Origin: Phytophthora sp. 'mugwort'
Taxonomy: Eukaryota > Oomycota > Peronosporomycetes > Peronosporales > Peronosporaceae
Reading direction: 5' to 3'
Length of the DNA: 64,000 bases
Assembly: GCA_033558025.1 (NCBI GenBank)
Contig: JAUCEF010000007.1
Location: 7,874,001-7,938,000 of the forward strand
This document shows, one piece after another, positions 9,909-20,996 of this stretch. The notes under the pieces were generated by a model, which worked only from the letters and a program-made list of their open reading frames with translations, did not search any database and was not told where the DNA came from. How positions within the stretch are numbered: position 1 is the stretch's first letter; every line of letters begins with the position of its first letter. The translations under genes and the position numbers were made by a program.

Positions 9909-10836
9909 CGTGTGCTGCTTGGAGGCTCCCGCGCTTTTTGCTTGTGAACCGCGTCTGCCTCTCAAATAGGCGGGCAAAAACTGATCAAGCACGGTACGGT
10001 CAATTTCGAACAAAAATACGTTTGAAATACGAGTTCAAGCAGACATTGTTGTTCTCGACATCGGGTGTTTGCGGTATACATGCACACTTGTACATATTAG
10101 CTCTGCTGCCGCTGTGCTGCGGCCTGATGTGACACGCTGCCATCGCCCTTCAACATCGGCAGATATGCGGACGGCAGATGGAGCGCTGTGCGCAGGTCAA
10201 TTTAGCCGGGATTTGCGTCAGGCAAGCACGGTCTCCGCCTGTGCCCTGCAGTCACGTTTGCTCTTTGGTGTGGTCTGGGCCTTGACCCCGACAGCAGAGA
10301 CCGCCACCGCGAAGGACTGCGAACGCTACCTATCCGCCCCGATGGTATCGAGCTTGCTGCTGCATTTATATACTGTAGTTGTTAGACAGGAATGGAAACC
10401 CATAAAGTGCCATGCTGCCGCTGATGGTGCCTTACCAATGGTAAAATGGGACTAACCTTGTGAAAAGATATCAGACAGGCGTTGCAACGTGTTCAAAGCC
10501 AACGTGGTCCCTCGCCGTGCAAAGTGTACCCACAGTCAAAGCTGAAATAAATTGTAGCATTCTCAATGGTGCAATTCGCCTCAAACCACGCAATCCATCC
10601 ACATGTACAATCCAGTAGATCTCCTCGCTGCGTCGCGGCAATTCTGGCGCTGCATCTTGAGCAGTTTGCCCATGAAGCTGGAAAACGTCAAAAACTCTCT
10701 TGAACACCTTCCTCTCAAAATTTAATATAATACAAATGTCAAGTATACTGCTCAAAGCCGGGTCGTCTTTTGTACAACGTCAAGTCGTAAATTCACTTTT
10801 TCTCTTCGGCAAGACCCGCAGTAGGCCACACGTGAC
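9909..10836. other. Intergenic region between divergent genes
   Basis: This separates the DEK-like gene (minus) from the TIR-ankyrin gene (plus). Several short frames occur on both strands but none shows a domain, consistent composition or promoter. I see nothing else in it. Confidence 0.6.
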
Positions 10837-10855
10837 GCTCACTCTTCAAGTCTCC
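10837..10855 (+). promoter_or_regulatory. Oomycete Inr+FPR core promoter
   Basis: The sequence gctcactcttcaagtctcc is a near-perfect match to the oomycete core promoter GCTCAYTYYNCAWKTYYYY. It sits 60 bp upstream of the ATG at 10897. Confidence 0.75.
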
Positions 10856-10896
10856 TCACTGCGTCAACATAAGACATACCGACGCGCCGTCGAGCC

Positions 10897-13800
10897 ATGA
10901 CGGAGGCCGCGGACTACCACGCGCTGCCGGAGCAGGGCTCGTTCTCGGGTCACGGCGCCGAGCGGGTAAGTCGCCGCAGCTCGCAGGGCCCGTCCACCAC
11001 TGTACCCGCCACCTCCACTGACAAGGCGTCCCGGACGCCCACGCCCCTGCCCAGCGGCTCCACGGACGAGGCTGTGGTGGAACTGGAAGATCTGGACGAG
11101 GCAATTATGGCCGTCAAGCCCCGCGGTACACCCAAGCAGCTGCCCAACACGTTTCTGGGCCCCGGCTACGGACGCAACTCGTACTTCACGTGGCGCCTGC
11201 GCATGAGCACGTTGCTGGTCGCAGCGCTGGGGATCGCAGGGATTGTGGCCTTCTGGGCATCCAAGGACATTGGACATGGAGGTGTCTACGTGGGGGACGT
11301 GGGCTACGCGCTGGCTTTCCATCGCACCAAGACCACGGCGTGTGTTGCAGGCACGGACTACTGCGGAGCTTGCGACACCATTGTGGTGTACGCCATGCTG
11401 GTATATCACGTGGCGCCGCTGCTCGTGATTATCGGACTCCCGGCGTCGGGTCTGCGGATATTCGAACCGTTTCGACGACGTAGGGATGGCGGCGGTCGAC
11501 AGAAAATTCAGCGCTCTGTGTTCTTCCAGTTCTGCGAGCTGCTGAGTGTCGTAGTGCTGGTTTTCAGCTTGCTGGTGATTCTCTACTTCGCATACGCGAT
11601 TTTCCAGGGGAATAACTTCCATTGCAGTCGCGCACGGGCGATTTTGTACGTGGCGTCCGCTGTAGTCACTTTCTTCGCGAATTTTGTGGTGCTCACATAC
11701 TTTGCGCGCTTCCGGGAGCACCTAAGTATGCAGCTCGGCGCATTTAAGGAGACGGACCAAACAGGGGGCATTCGATCGCGACTGCAACGTCGACGCACTA
11801 AGTACAAATCGGAGCGTTCGCGTGTGATCAATGACTTGCGCAAGCATTTGTACAAGGAAACTTCGCTCGGCAATGTGGCCAAGATGGAAATGCTACTTGA
11901 GTACGCTAAGGAGCGTCTGGGCACGGATTTCGCGCATGAAATGTATAAGGATGCCAAGCTGGTGTTCAAGCTATTCGGCCGCTCCAAGAAGAACCCGATT
12001 CATGTGGCCGCCTACCTGGGAAACGTTCAAGCGCTGCAGTTGCTGTTCGAAGCTGGATTTCGTGTGGATAGCTACGACAAGGTATCCCGTGTGCGATTCA
12101 CGACCGGCGATCTCTTCTGGACGTTTGCACAGATCTTTGTGTCCAAACCTTTTACATCAGAAGACGAAATGGCTGCCTCGATTTTCCGCACAACGCTTGT
12201 GACGCCCTTGCATTGTGCTGTAAGCACAGGACAGATCCAGGGTGTCCAGTGGCTTATTGAACACGGTGCCAACGTGAATCTTAAGTCCAAAGCATCGTAC
12301 TGGTCGGACCGGATGCCGCCACTTTTTGTGGCTGATAACCCCGATATCGTGACGCTGCTCCTCGAAGCCGGTGCAAACCACCTTGAAGTGCCCGATCCAG
12401 GTCATATGAACACCCTCACCGTGTTACAGATGGCCTACATGCGTGGCAACTTTCCTGTAGCACACGAACTAGAAGAGTGGGGTGCTGATGTGGCGTTAAC
12501 ACCTTTGCATGAAGCTGCAGCGAAGGACAATATAACGGCTATCAGGAAACTGCTCAAGACTGGCGCTGATCCCAACTGTGTGGGTGAATACGGGTATACA
12601 GGCATGCATCGTCGAACGCCATTGCATTGGGCAGCGATTAATGGCGCTGCCGAAGCCGTTAGCATGCTGCTCGAAGCTGGATCCGACCCGGATTTTCAGG
12701 ACATCTTCGGTCGTTCACCTTTGCATTGGGCGGCACGTGTGAACAAGCCAGAAGTGGTTCGTTTGCTTCTGGCCAAGGGTGCCGATGTGAACTTGCGCGA
12801 CTATCGTGATCACACTCCTCTGTTGTGCGCCGCATCTTCCAAGAACGTGAATGTCGATCTTTTTGATTGTCTCGTCCAGCAAGGCGCGGATATCGATGAT
12901 CGCCTTCCTAACGGCGATACAGCGCTGCATATTGCTATGAAGTGTGAGCAGAAGGGTACGGCGCTGGCACTGCTGGACGCAGGAGCAGATGTCATGGAGA
13001 CGAACCGCGATGGTTACCGTCCGGTGGACTGCACCACCTCAACGCAGTTACAGTTTGAGATCAAGCAGGCTGCGGGGGATCGCGATGTTATGATCAGCTA
13101 TACTCATTCACACAGTGAATTTGCGCTGAAGATTCGCGATAGCCTTGAGCGTGCTAACATTACATCCTGGCTTGACCTGATGGACCCTAGTGGCATCGGT
13201 GGTGGATCTGTATGGCGTGAGGAGATCGCGCGCGGCATCAAGAATGCTGAGGTGATCATTTGCTTATACACTGAGGACTATCCCGTGTCTGAGTGGTGCC
13301 TCAAGGAGCTGGCTCTTGCCAAACAGCTTGGTAAACCGATTATCGCCGTATCTCCGGAGGGTGCAGCGGTCACGGATGAAATGCAGGTGTACATTTACAC
13401 GCGGCAGATGGTGCCTTTCGAGTCGGCGATCAAGAGCATCAGCAACACCAACAAGCGTAAGGTCATGTACGAGTACGACGAGGAACGGTTTGCAGCCCAG
13501 TTCCGCCTGCTATTGGATGGTGTGCGCGATGAAATCGAGAAGCAGCGTGAGGCAAACATTGTCAACGGCAGCTGCCGCAGACTCGCCAATGGAACGAGCG
13601 TGGTTGGCTTTGGTGAGAATATCGCGGATTGGGTCCCCGCCACTTTGGATAACATCCAGTTCGCCTTCGTCTCGCACGGTGACCATCACCACAGCTTCGT
13701 CAAGCGTCTCCATGACCGACTGCAAGATAATCACGTGAAATGTCTCCTTGACGGCACACAGTCGTATACGGATATGACTGAGCGCATCCACGCTTCCAAG

Positions 13801-14232
13801 GAAGCTATCCTCAAATGTGAGATGTTCATCGTGGTGCTGTCGCGGAAGACTGTTAACAGCGAGCTTGTAAAAGACCAGCTAGCGTTTGCTGAAGATAAGG
13901 GGAAACCTATCTTGCCCATCATGCTCAATGACATGGAGATCCCGCTCGACAAGCACTACACGCTCTCGCGTCTGGAGCTGCTCCACTTCACACCGGAGCT
14001 GGGCTTCAACTCGAGCTTCATGCAACTGCTGGGCCGCGTGCGGGACAACATGACGACTGCAAACGCGTCCTTCAACGCGCCACGCGCATCAGCGCGTCCG
14101 ACCTTCCGAGCCGTAGCTCGAATGACAGCCATGGGCCATACACGTCAGAACAATAGCATGGCAGTCAACACCGCCGCCCGCGCCTTTTTGGGCCGTCCCC
14201 GTCTCTCGGAAGCTGCGGTGGCTCTCGTCTAA
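10897..14232 (+). CDS. Membrane-anchored ankyrin-repeat protein with two TIR domains
   Basis: Intact, intronless, 1111 residues. Residues 1-95 are polar and probably disordered. Four hydrophobic segments follow (about 103-121, 161-186, 212-236, 246-270). Ankyrin repeats span about 320-715, with clear TPLHEAA, TPLHWAA, SPLHWAA and TALHIAM consensus. TIR domain 1 (about 728-845) begins RDVMISYTHS, has a BB-loop-like DPSGIGGGS and SEWCLKELALA, placing a Glu at 804 where NAD-cleaving TIR enzymes carry their catalytic Glu. TIR domain 2 (about 918-1045) begins IQFAFVSHGDH, but the matching segment is SELVKDQLAFA, so that Glu is replaced by Gln 994. Known: TIR domains signal by self-association or NAD hydrolysis. 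Inferred: a membrane sensor/scaffold with one potentially active and one inactive TIR. The start is supported by the promoter 60 bp upstream. Confidence 0.88.
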   Translation: MTEAADYHALPEQGSFSGHGAERVSRRSSQGPSTTVPATSTDKASRTPTPLPSGSTDEAVVELEDLDEAIMAVKPRGTPKQLPNTFLGPGYGRNSYFTWRLRMSTLLVAALGIAGIVAFWASKDIGHGGVYVGDVGYALAFHRTKTTACVAGTDYCGACDTIVVYAMLVYHVAPLLVIIGLPASGLRIFEPFRRRRDGGGRQKIQRSVFFQFCELLSVVVLVFSLLVILYFAYAIFQGNNFHCSRARAILYVASAVVTFFANFVVLTYFARFREHLSMQLGAFKETDQTGGIRSRLQRRRTKYKSERSRVINDLRKHLYKETSLGNVAKMEMLLEYAKERLGTDFAHEMYKDAKLVFKLFGRSKKNPIHVAAYLGNVQALQLLFEAGFRVDSYDKVSRVRFTTGDLFWTFAQIFVSKPFTSEDEMAASIFRTTLVTPLHCAVSTGQIQGVQWLIEHGANVNLKSKASYWSDRMPPLFVADNPDIVTLLLEAGANHLEVPDPGHMNTLTVLQMAYMRGNFPVAHELEEWGADVALTPLHEAAAKDNITAIRKLLKTGADPNCVGEYGYTGMHRRTPLHWAAINGAAEAVSMLLEAGSDPDFQDIFGRSPLHWAARVNKPEVVRLLLAKGADVNLRDYRDHTPLLCAASSKNVNVDLFDCLVQQGADIDDRLPNGDTALHIAMKCEQKGTALALLDAGADVMETNRDGYRPVDCTTSTQLQFEIKQAAGDRDVMISYTHSHSEFALKIRDSLERANITSWLDLMDPSGIGGGSVWREEIARGIKNAEVIICLYTEDYPVSEWCLKELALAKQLGKPIIAVSPEGAAVTDEMQVYIYTRQMVPFESAIKSISNTNKRKVMYEYDEERFAAQFRLLLDGVRDEIEKQREANIVNGSCRRLANGTSVVGFGENIADWVPATLDNIQFAFVSHGDHHHSFVKRLHDRLQDNHVKCLLDGTQSYTDMTERIHASKEAILKCEMFIVVLSRKTVNSELVKDQLAFAEDKGKPILPIMLNDMEIPLDKHYTLSRLELLHFTPELGFNSSFMQLLGRVRDNMTTANASFNAPRASARPTFRAVARMTAMGHTRQNNSMAVNTAARAFLGRPRLSEAAVALV

Positions 14233-14809
14233 TTGGGAAAAGACCTTCCATCGAATTTATAAACTGCCTCCTCGACTGCGAGGCACCCTTCTTACTTGCT
14301 TAGCAACGCCTAGCGTAGTTAACTGAGACCATTGTAACAAAAACGTAGCTATCTTGCTGTTCCATGAAAGAATCTCCGCTAAAGAGTATTAATACATGCA
14401 CGATCAGAGATCGCAAACGCAACTTCATGTACTACCCACCCTCTTGTTGAGTTTCAATCAGATACTCACTCACCCGCGAGTCTACAGTCCGCGACAGTGG
14501 TACATGAACACCATCGGTCTCTCCAATTTTTTTTATCAAATTGTGTTTTCATTCGCTGAAATTACCCTGGATTATAACGAATTGTAAGATCTGTCGATTG
14601 CACCAACTTTTGATGCTGAATTCCACCTGGTTTTGAAAAATGATGAGAAATATTACTTCACGAGGTGCGACACAATATATGAACATAACTTCGGGCTTGC
14701 GGAAAGTATGCGTAAGTTTGATCCACAACCCTCGCCACGCGTTGTTAATGTGTTTACTGTACAGACTGCTATCCCACCAATCGTGGCGCCACTTTTCAAT
14801 TCGCCAACG

Positions 14810-15720
14810 ATGGTACGAGCTTCGCATCTGTCCGACAAAGAACGCGGGTCAATTCGGACGCTCTCACTGCGCGGTTTTCGATTCGGGGCGTCGCACAGGT
14901 GCTCACACGCTCTGTCGGTGCCGTGAATGTGTTGAAGGCGCCTGCCAATTTCCAGCCCAAGAAACGGCTTGGAAGCGTGTCGAAAGTGACTGCGCGTGGG
15001 AAGCGGCATATCATCCGCTGTGTGTCCGTGCTCCGTTTGTCCGCAAAGAAGTGAAAGAGAAGCTCAAGTTGGTGCAAAGCGTGGGTACGATTCAGCGCGT
15101 GATCAAGTCGGTGAGCTGGCTCAAGTACAAGAAGCGTGGTACCGCTCCAGCGTTGACGAAGCGCCACCGAGAAGCAAGGTTCAAGTGGGCCGAGCGTATG
15201 GGCCTCAAGGATGACGGAGCGTGGTGTAAAGTGGCGTTCAGCGATGAGAAGAAGTGGAACCTGAATGGACCGGATGGCGTGCGCTACGACGAATGGGTCG
15301 ACACGCGTCGCCCTAAGGATCTCTACGTCCGTCGTCATACTGGTGGCGGTGGTGTCATGATTTGGGGAGCATTTCGTGCGGACATCAAGTCTGAATTAAG
15401 GTTCGTGGATGGCAACCAAGACTCCGTCAAGTATGTGAGCATCCTGCGCATGCATTTGCAACCGTTCATCGATGCGGAAAACCATATTTTTCAACAAGAC
15501 AATGCTGCCATCCACAAATCCCGCTACACGATGAACTGGCTTCAGTCCGAAGGGATCGACGTTATGGACTGGCCAGCTTTGTCCCCAGACCTCAATCCTA
15601 CTGAGAATCTATGGGGCATCATGACCCAGCAAGTTTACGAAGGCGGGAAGCAGTACAACACGAAAGACGAGTGAGAGCTTGCAGAATCTAGAGCGATTTG
15701 TCCGTGACAATCCGTGACAA
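14810..15720 (+). pseudogene. Tc1/mariner transposase, frameshifted
   Basis: The start region reads MVRASHLSDKERGSIRTLSL, a Tc1-type helix-turn-helix. The frame then changes at about 14885 and again near 15050, after which a long intact stretch carries the catalytic domain: VAFSDEKKWNLNGPDG (first D), IFQQDNAAIHKSRY (second D) and SPDLNPTENLWGIM (third D plus E). The last residues LQNLERFVRDN are in another frame after a slip near 15668. With at least three frame breaks it is inactive. No clear terminal inverted repeats were found, so element borders are not given. Confidence 0.8.
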
Positions 15721-15879
15721 CAAACACCCGCCCTCTGTCACCCTGCAATCATTTGATGGATCATCAATCCGTACCCCAAGAAGTGGACGCCATGCAGATC
15801 TAGTGAGGTAGTCATACGTACAATTGGTGGTGATATCACCAATACCCCAATCGTAAATACGCTTGGTGGAAATGGTACC

Positions 15880-15910
15880 ACCCCCCCCCCCCCCCACCCC
15901 CACCCCCCCC
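15880..15910. repeat. Poly-C tract
   Basis: About 30 bases of C interrupted by single A residues (pattern C15 A C5 A C8). Low complexity. Confidence 0.9.
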
Positions 15911-16018
15911 GATCCGTCAGCAGCAAAGAATTATCGTCGGTAGTGGCGGAGTCGTTAAGCGAACGCTACAGGAACAAGAGAGTTGGCACGGTACAAACAG
16001 CAAAGCGAAAAACTGAAA

Positions 16019-17416
16019 ATGGACGACACAGCGGACGATAACCCGTCGCCAGATATGGCGACGACTGAAAAGGATACTACTGTGGATCTGAACCCTGGCA
16101 GCAGTGCATCAGGGACGCCAAACAAAAGACGAGTTTCAAGAAGGCGAAGAATATTGAAGATACGATGGTATTTGTGGACACTGCTGTGACAATCGGAGAT
16201 GTAATGCTGGAAACCTTTGCCAAAACGGTCAAAGAACAAGACCTCTCGATAGCAGAGATTGGAGATACGTTAAGTGCTATTATACGTATGTTTGACTCCG
16301 CCGTTTTCAAGCGTCCAAAAGCTTACATGATCGCCAGTGACCCAACTCGAGCAATCGATACAAATATCCGCTTCGTGCTTCCAGGTATGTACTCCAATTG
16401 ATCATTTGATACCAATATCCCGAGCTGTGCGGTGTGATGCTATTCTCACCAATGTGCTGGTGGATTTGGTGGGATCATAACCAAACACCAGCTACTCGTA
16501 CTAACATTTTGACAGAAATTTTGGTTAACAAACGTATAGATTCGGCTCAAAAGGTAAAAGTTTGAGAAATGTTACTCTCTGACACTACCGTGATTAACAA
16601 CGACATTGCTGTCTCGATATTGAACGTCGGTACGTTCAGTCTGGTGGATTTCAAACTGATGAGCTTATGGCATGAAGTCTCGACAAAAATTGCTAGTGCT
16701 CGGAGACTGGTTAAGTTCGTAGAGCGGGCAACTATCCATGCGGATCACGATGAGGATCAGCGTCGGCGGATCTGGGTACAATTCCTTAGATGAACGTCGA
16801 CAATATCTTCAAGGCCGCAGGACACGATCTCCCATTCAAGGATTTGGCTGGGTATGGAGGCGATAACTGGCTGAACATTACGTGCGTTTATTTTGCAGCA
16901 CTCCGCATTGCAGAAGAGGCGTCGAAGCTGGATTGTCGAAGGCCCACGCATATACACGTGGTCGACCCAATCCACATTCAGATGGCGGACGAAAATACAA
17001 AAAAAAAGAAAACAGTTCCTCGGTACCAAGAACAATATTTTCAGCAAGATGCAAAGCAACTGGATTGTGTACTGTCCAGCGTATACAAACGTGAATTCCC
17101 TTACAGGTGTGGTATCATTATATATACGACAGCCCAAACTTTGCACAAGCAATGAAGCAAACCGATCCCAAATTTGGGTTTGTGCGCCAGTTGGCCCCTC
17201 GTCTGTGCTGTTTTGGAAGTCACCAATGGAAAAACTGACGGAGCGACTTCATTGGGATGGCGTAACTTTTGTTTTTGTGCTGATACGATGGGGGTGCCGT
17301 TAAGAGCAGTGCAGGGGCTTCGAACAATACAGCGAGCATTTAGAGAGGAGTTAGGATTAAAGAGGATCGAAACAGCAATAGTCAATGCATTTGGTCGTAT
17401 GGGTCTCCATAGTTAA
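16019..17416 (+). pseudogene. Decayed reading frames of unknown, possibly Ulp1-like, protein
   Basis: Consecutive plus-strand frames with coding-like composition but repeated interruptions: 16019-16400 (MDDTADDNPSPDMATTEKD, then after a shift EDTMVFVDTAVTIGDVMLE), 16569-16793 (a helical stretch rich in Val/Ala/Arg) and 16790-17155 (GGDNWLNITCVYFAALRIAE ... YRCGIIIYTTAQ). The WLN motif followed by a hydrophobic helix and the late RCGIIIY strand recall C48/Ulp1 peptidase-like proteins that travel with oomycete transposons, but no catalytic His-Asp-Cys set is visible. I do not recognise it with certainty. It may be host gene debris or part of a transposon whose ends I cannot see. Confidence 0.3.
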
Positions 17417-17713
17417 ACCTCTCTTTAGTAGTAATCTCGCCCAGATTACTACTAGACAGAGGTATCACAGTGATAACCAGAGGAGAGAAAAATGCTCTTG
17501 TGTGTAATACCTCTACCAGGAGTGAATCACTATTCAGGATATCACGGATGAGAGGATTGTTTGTATAACGGAGCGGCAAAATATTTGCAAAGCGCAATAG
17601 TAGTTACTGTAGGAGTAGTTAATTTGCTTCAATAATAACACTATTACTGTAGTAATATTGAACAGTTGAACTGCCAATCCACAATATGTTGTGCGGTTCT
17701 ACCGCTCGGCAAA

Positions 17714-17732
17714 ATCAGACATTAAGTCTGAT
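17714..17732 (+). other. Small inverted repeat just before a start codon
   Basis: The sequence atcagac-attaa-gtctgat is a perfect 7-bp-arm hairpin ending 2 bp before the ATG at 17735. If the transcript starts upstream it would sit in the leader beside the initiation codon; it could also be chance. Confidence 0.45.
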
Positions 17733-17734
17733 CC

Positions 17735-20617
17735 ATGAGCTCTTCAGCAGCATCCGACTCCGGCTCTGTCGAAGACGCCGCGTCGGCACCCGACAGCAGC
17801 AACTTAATCCCCATGGAGGGAACTGCAACGCTCCTGACTCTCGGACTGGGGCTGCTGTACTGGTTCTGCTTCCGTCCGGGGCGCGTGCACTCGCCCACCT
17901 CGTCCTCTACCACCGCCAACAGTTTTGCTGACGCCTCCATGCCATCTTCCACAGAGTTTACGGAACCTCGCGTTGAACGGTTCGCTGCATTTGTAGAGCA
18001 CGAGGTATCCGCCAATGATACAGTGTTGTTCGTGGCCAGTGGGGGGCACGTCGAGCCGTTCCGAGCGCTGTTCGAGGCGCTCAACTCACCGCTCCACGTC
18101 GTGGACTTGGCCAGGACCGCAGGCGGCTCCAAAGTGCTGGAAGCTCTGCACGACAAGTACGAGGGAGCGTGCAAACACGAGCAGCAGGAGTTTTTGTTCA
18201 TTAAGGGGAAGCTGGTGGGGGGATTGAAGCAGCTACGTGGTCTGCTGGTCGACGGACGAAAGGATGAGCTAGGAGCGCAGTGTGACTGGAGTCACGTTCG
18301 AGTTGATGAAAAAAGCGATACTGGGTTCATGGTGCTTGGTCTAATGAACGGGTTCCAGTGTGTTGGAGACGTTGGCGATGATGAAGAGGCTGTTGTCAAG
18401 CTGGAGACGAGACCGCTGCATACGGTCGAGGAGCTCCGAAATTTTGACACAACAACGCTGGTGGGGTGTTTTGTGCCCATTGCGCCGCAATCGAGGAAAC
18501 AACGCAGACGCAGTAAATTGCTCGTGTGCCATGACATGAAAGGAGGGTATCAGGAAGACCGATTCAAACAGGGATGCGACGATTTTGAGGCCTATCGATT
18601 CTATCAGTGGGATTTGGTGGACTTGTTCGTCTACTTTGGGCATGCGTTGGTGTGTCCACCACCGAGTGGGTGGATCACTGCTGGTCATCGTCATGGTACC
18701 CGTGTTTTGGGCACTTTTCTGACTGAAGGCGACGAGGGTACAGAGCTTTGCAAGAAGCTTTTTGAAGATGCCCACTCGGCCGAGGTAAGCCCGTATGCTC
18801 GCGATACAATAAGTGTACTATTAACATGTATTTATGTATTGACGGCGTTACTATTGTACACAGATATTTGCTTCAAAGCTAGGTGCTATCGCTCGGCACG
18901 GCGGATTTGATGGCTGGCTGGTTAACGTGGAGAACGATGTTCCTGCTGAGCTCGTGGCTAACATTGATGTTTTTTTGCGCACTCTTCGCAAGGGGATGCA
19001 GCTTCAAAACCCGCTGGCGCAAGTCGTATGGTATGGCAGTCTCTCCAGGTCGGGGAAACGCAGTTCATATGTTCGTTTGGACGAGTCAAGCACGGATTTC
19101 TTTCGCAACGTGGATGGGTTCTATGCGGACTATGGCTGGGTGTCTGACGACGCTAAATTTTCTGCTGCGTTTGATCTGGATCGTCGTTACGATATCTACA
19201 TGGGGATTGATGTGTTCGGTAGACACAAGATGCTCGGAGGTGGCAAGATGAACTGTGGCGAGCCGCTTCGTCTGGCGTGGAATGCCGGCGTGTCTGCTGC
19301 TCTCTTTGCCCCGGGATGGACTTACGAATGCTACCAGCACGAGGAACAAAAAAACTTTATCGTTGTCGAAAACCGCTTCTGGAGCGCTGTCCGGGAGAGC
19401 TGGAAAGTTAGAAGCCCGTGTTACGATGCTTTAGGCGGGCAGAATTGTCTCTATAGTGCTTTCAATGTTGGCCGTGGTATTGGTGTCTGGGCAGAAGGGA
19501 AGCGTGTGGGGACTTCGACGTGGTCCAACATGACAGACCTGGATGTACAGCCCGACCAGACACTGCATGTTGGTAACATCGTCACTACTGCTACGGGGTC
19601 AATGAAGGCTGCCATCTCACATGATACAGCCTTTCAAGGAGGCGCAAGCGTGCAATTCCAGGTAAGAACAGATGCATTTCTTGAAGTATTTGTTAACTGT
19701 GGGCTGTCATCACTTAAGGGGCATGTTATGCTTGATAGGGTCAATTGGTTGGACGGGAGAAGTCGTATTTCAAGCTCTTTGACGTGGATATCGAGTTCTC
19801 GCCGCGCCGCATCCTGGAGATTTCGTATACGACTGCGACACGCGAGGAGTCTGTATGCTTGCTAGTGTTGACAGTGTGCCCAGGTCTCAATCGTGCGACG
19901 CACTACGTAATCCTGCGCTCCATGGACGACTCTGGGCCGGACTCTGGAGAGAATCGAGTGGACCCCAAGAAAACGTTGTCAACGGTAGCGAAGGCCTCAT
20001 TGGAGAAACATTTTTACTTACCGGTCTCTACTGCGTTTTTCGATATTGAGGGCGTCAATGCTGAAGCTGTCCAAGGCATCACTACTGATGCTTGGTGTAA
20101 GAAGACATATCGCCTAGGTGGTCAGCTTTGGGATCAAAAACACATTGTGGAAGTTGGGGTACTATGCACTAAGAAAATTAGGAAAGTACCTGGTGAGCGC
20201 GAAGACTATCTCGCTTACATCGGAGAGGTCTGTCTGGTCGGCAGCAGTCAATCTGCTGTGAAGGCAGTGCATCGCGACGTACACAGTCCGCCCAACCTTT
20301 GTGAGAACGCAAGAATCACGTCCTTTAAGCGCAGCGATGCCCAGTCGGTATCGTTTGGGGTGCAATGGGACTTTACATGTGATGGAGAACCCGTTCGCTA
20401 CGTTTTGGCGTTTGCTCGCACCGAAGAGGGCGAGCGTGTTTTCGTAGGTAAAAGTTTCGACAATTTTCTATGGGTGGACAAGTACGCATGGCAAATAGGC
20501 GAGGAAGCCACGTCGACGTCATCGTACTCGCCGACTCGCCTCACGATCGAACTCCACAGTGTATCGTGGACCGGCCAGCGTAGCACAGGCGTTTGTCAAT
20601 TGCATCTGGAAGAATGA
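17735..20617 (+). CDS. GH85 endo-beta-N-acetylglucosaminidase (ENGase) with N-terminal membrane anchor
   Basis: Three exons, 17735-18784, 18864-19661 and 19739-20617, with phase-0 introns of 79 and 77 bp (GTAAGC...ACACAG; GTAAGA...GATAG), giving 908 residues. GH85 motifs run in order: LVCHDMKGGYQEDRF (263-277), YQWDLVDLFVYFGH, AGHRHGTRVLGTFLTEG, then across the first splice FDGWLVNVENDV. The last holds the N-x-E pair (N371, E373) of the substrate-assisted mechanism. VVWYGS, DVYxGIDVFGR-like and ALFAPGW follow. The family cleaves the chitobiose core of N-glycans, and most eukaryotic members are cytosolic. Here residues 29-47 (an ATLLTLGLGLLYWFCF-type segment) form a single transmembrane helix and about 220 extra residues precede the GH85 domain. 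Those residues match nothing I recognise. Confidence 0.88.
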
Positions 20618-20996
20618 CGGGTGGAAAGTCTTTCATAAGTTACGAGATAGCGCTGGTAAAGAAGTTGTAAGGGGCAGCAAAGAACGGATAAGTACAATCA
20701 GCGCCACAGTTTAGAGGCTAGCGCTGCTTGGAGCCAATAAGAATGGTATCTTGGCTTTTGAGCAGGTATCCCGCCGATTACGATCGTGTCGCCAGTTGCA
20801 GCCACTTCAACGTCGCATCTATTCCCGCGCAATCCATTGTATCCTGATCGCGCGCCCAAGCACCGCGAAATCAATACGGACGTGTTGACGCGCACTATGA
20901 TTGCGTTGCTGTAGGCCGCGACTAGCGCGTTGAAGTGCATTTCGGAATTAGCTTTCTTGCCCATAAGCACCTCCTTCCTCTCGTACGTCCACAACA

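Noticed and set aside
10471..10755. 94-residue minus-strand frame upstream of the TIR-ankyrin gene
   Set aside because: No domain, no promoter, and it lies in a stretch with open frames of similar size on the other strand.
15688..15926. Minus-strand Gly-rich frames near 15.9 kb
   Set aside because: Produced by the poly-C tract read in antisense.
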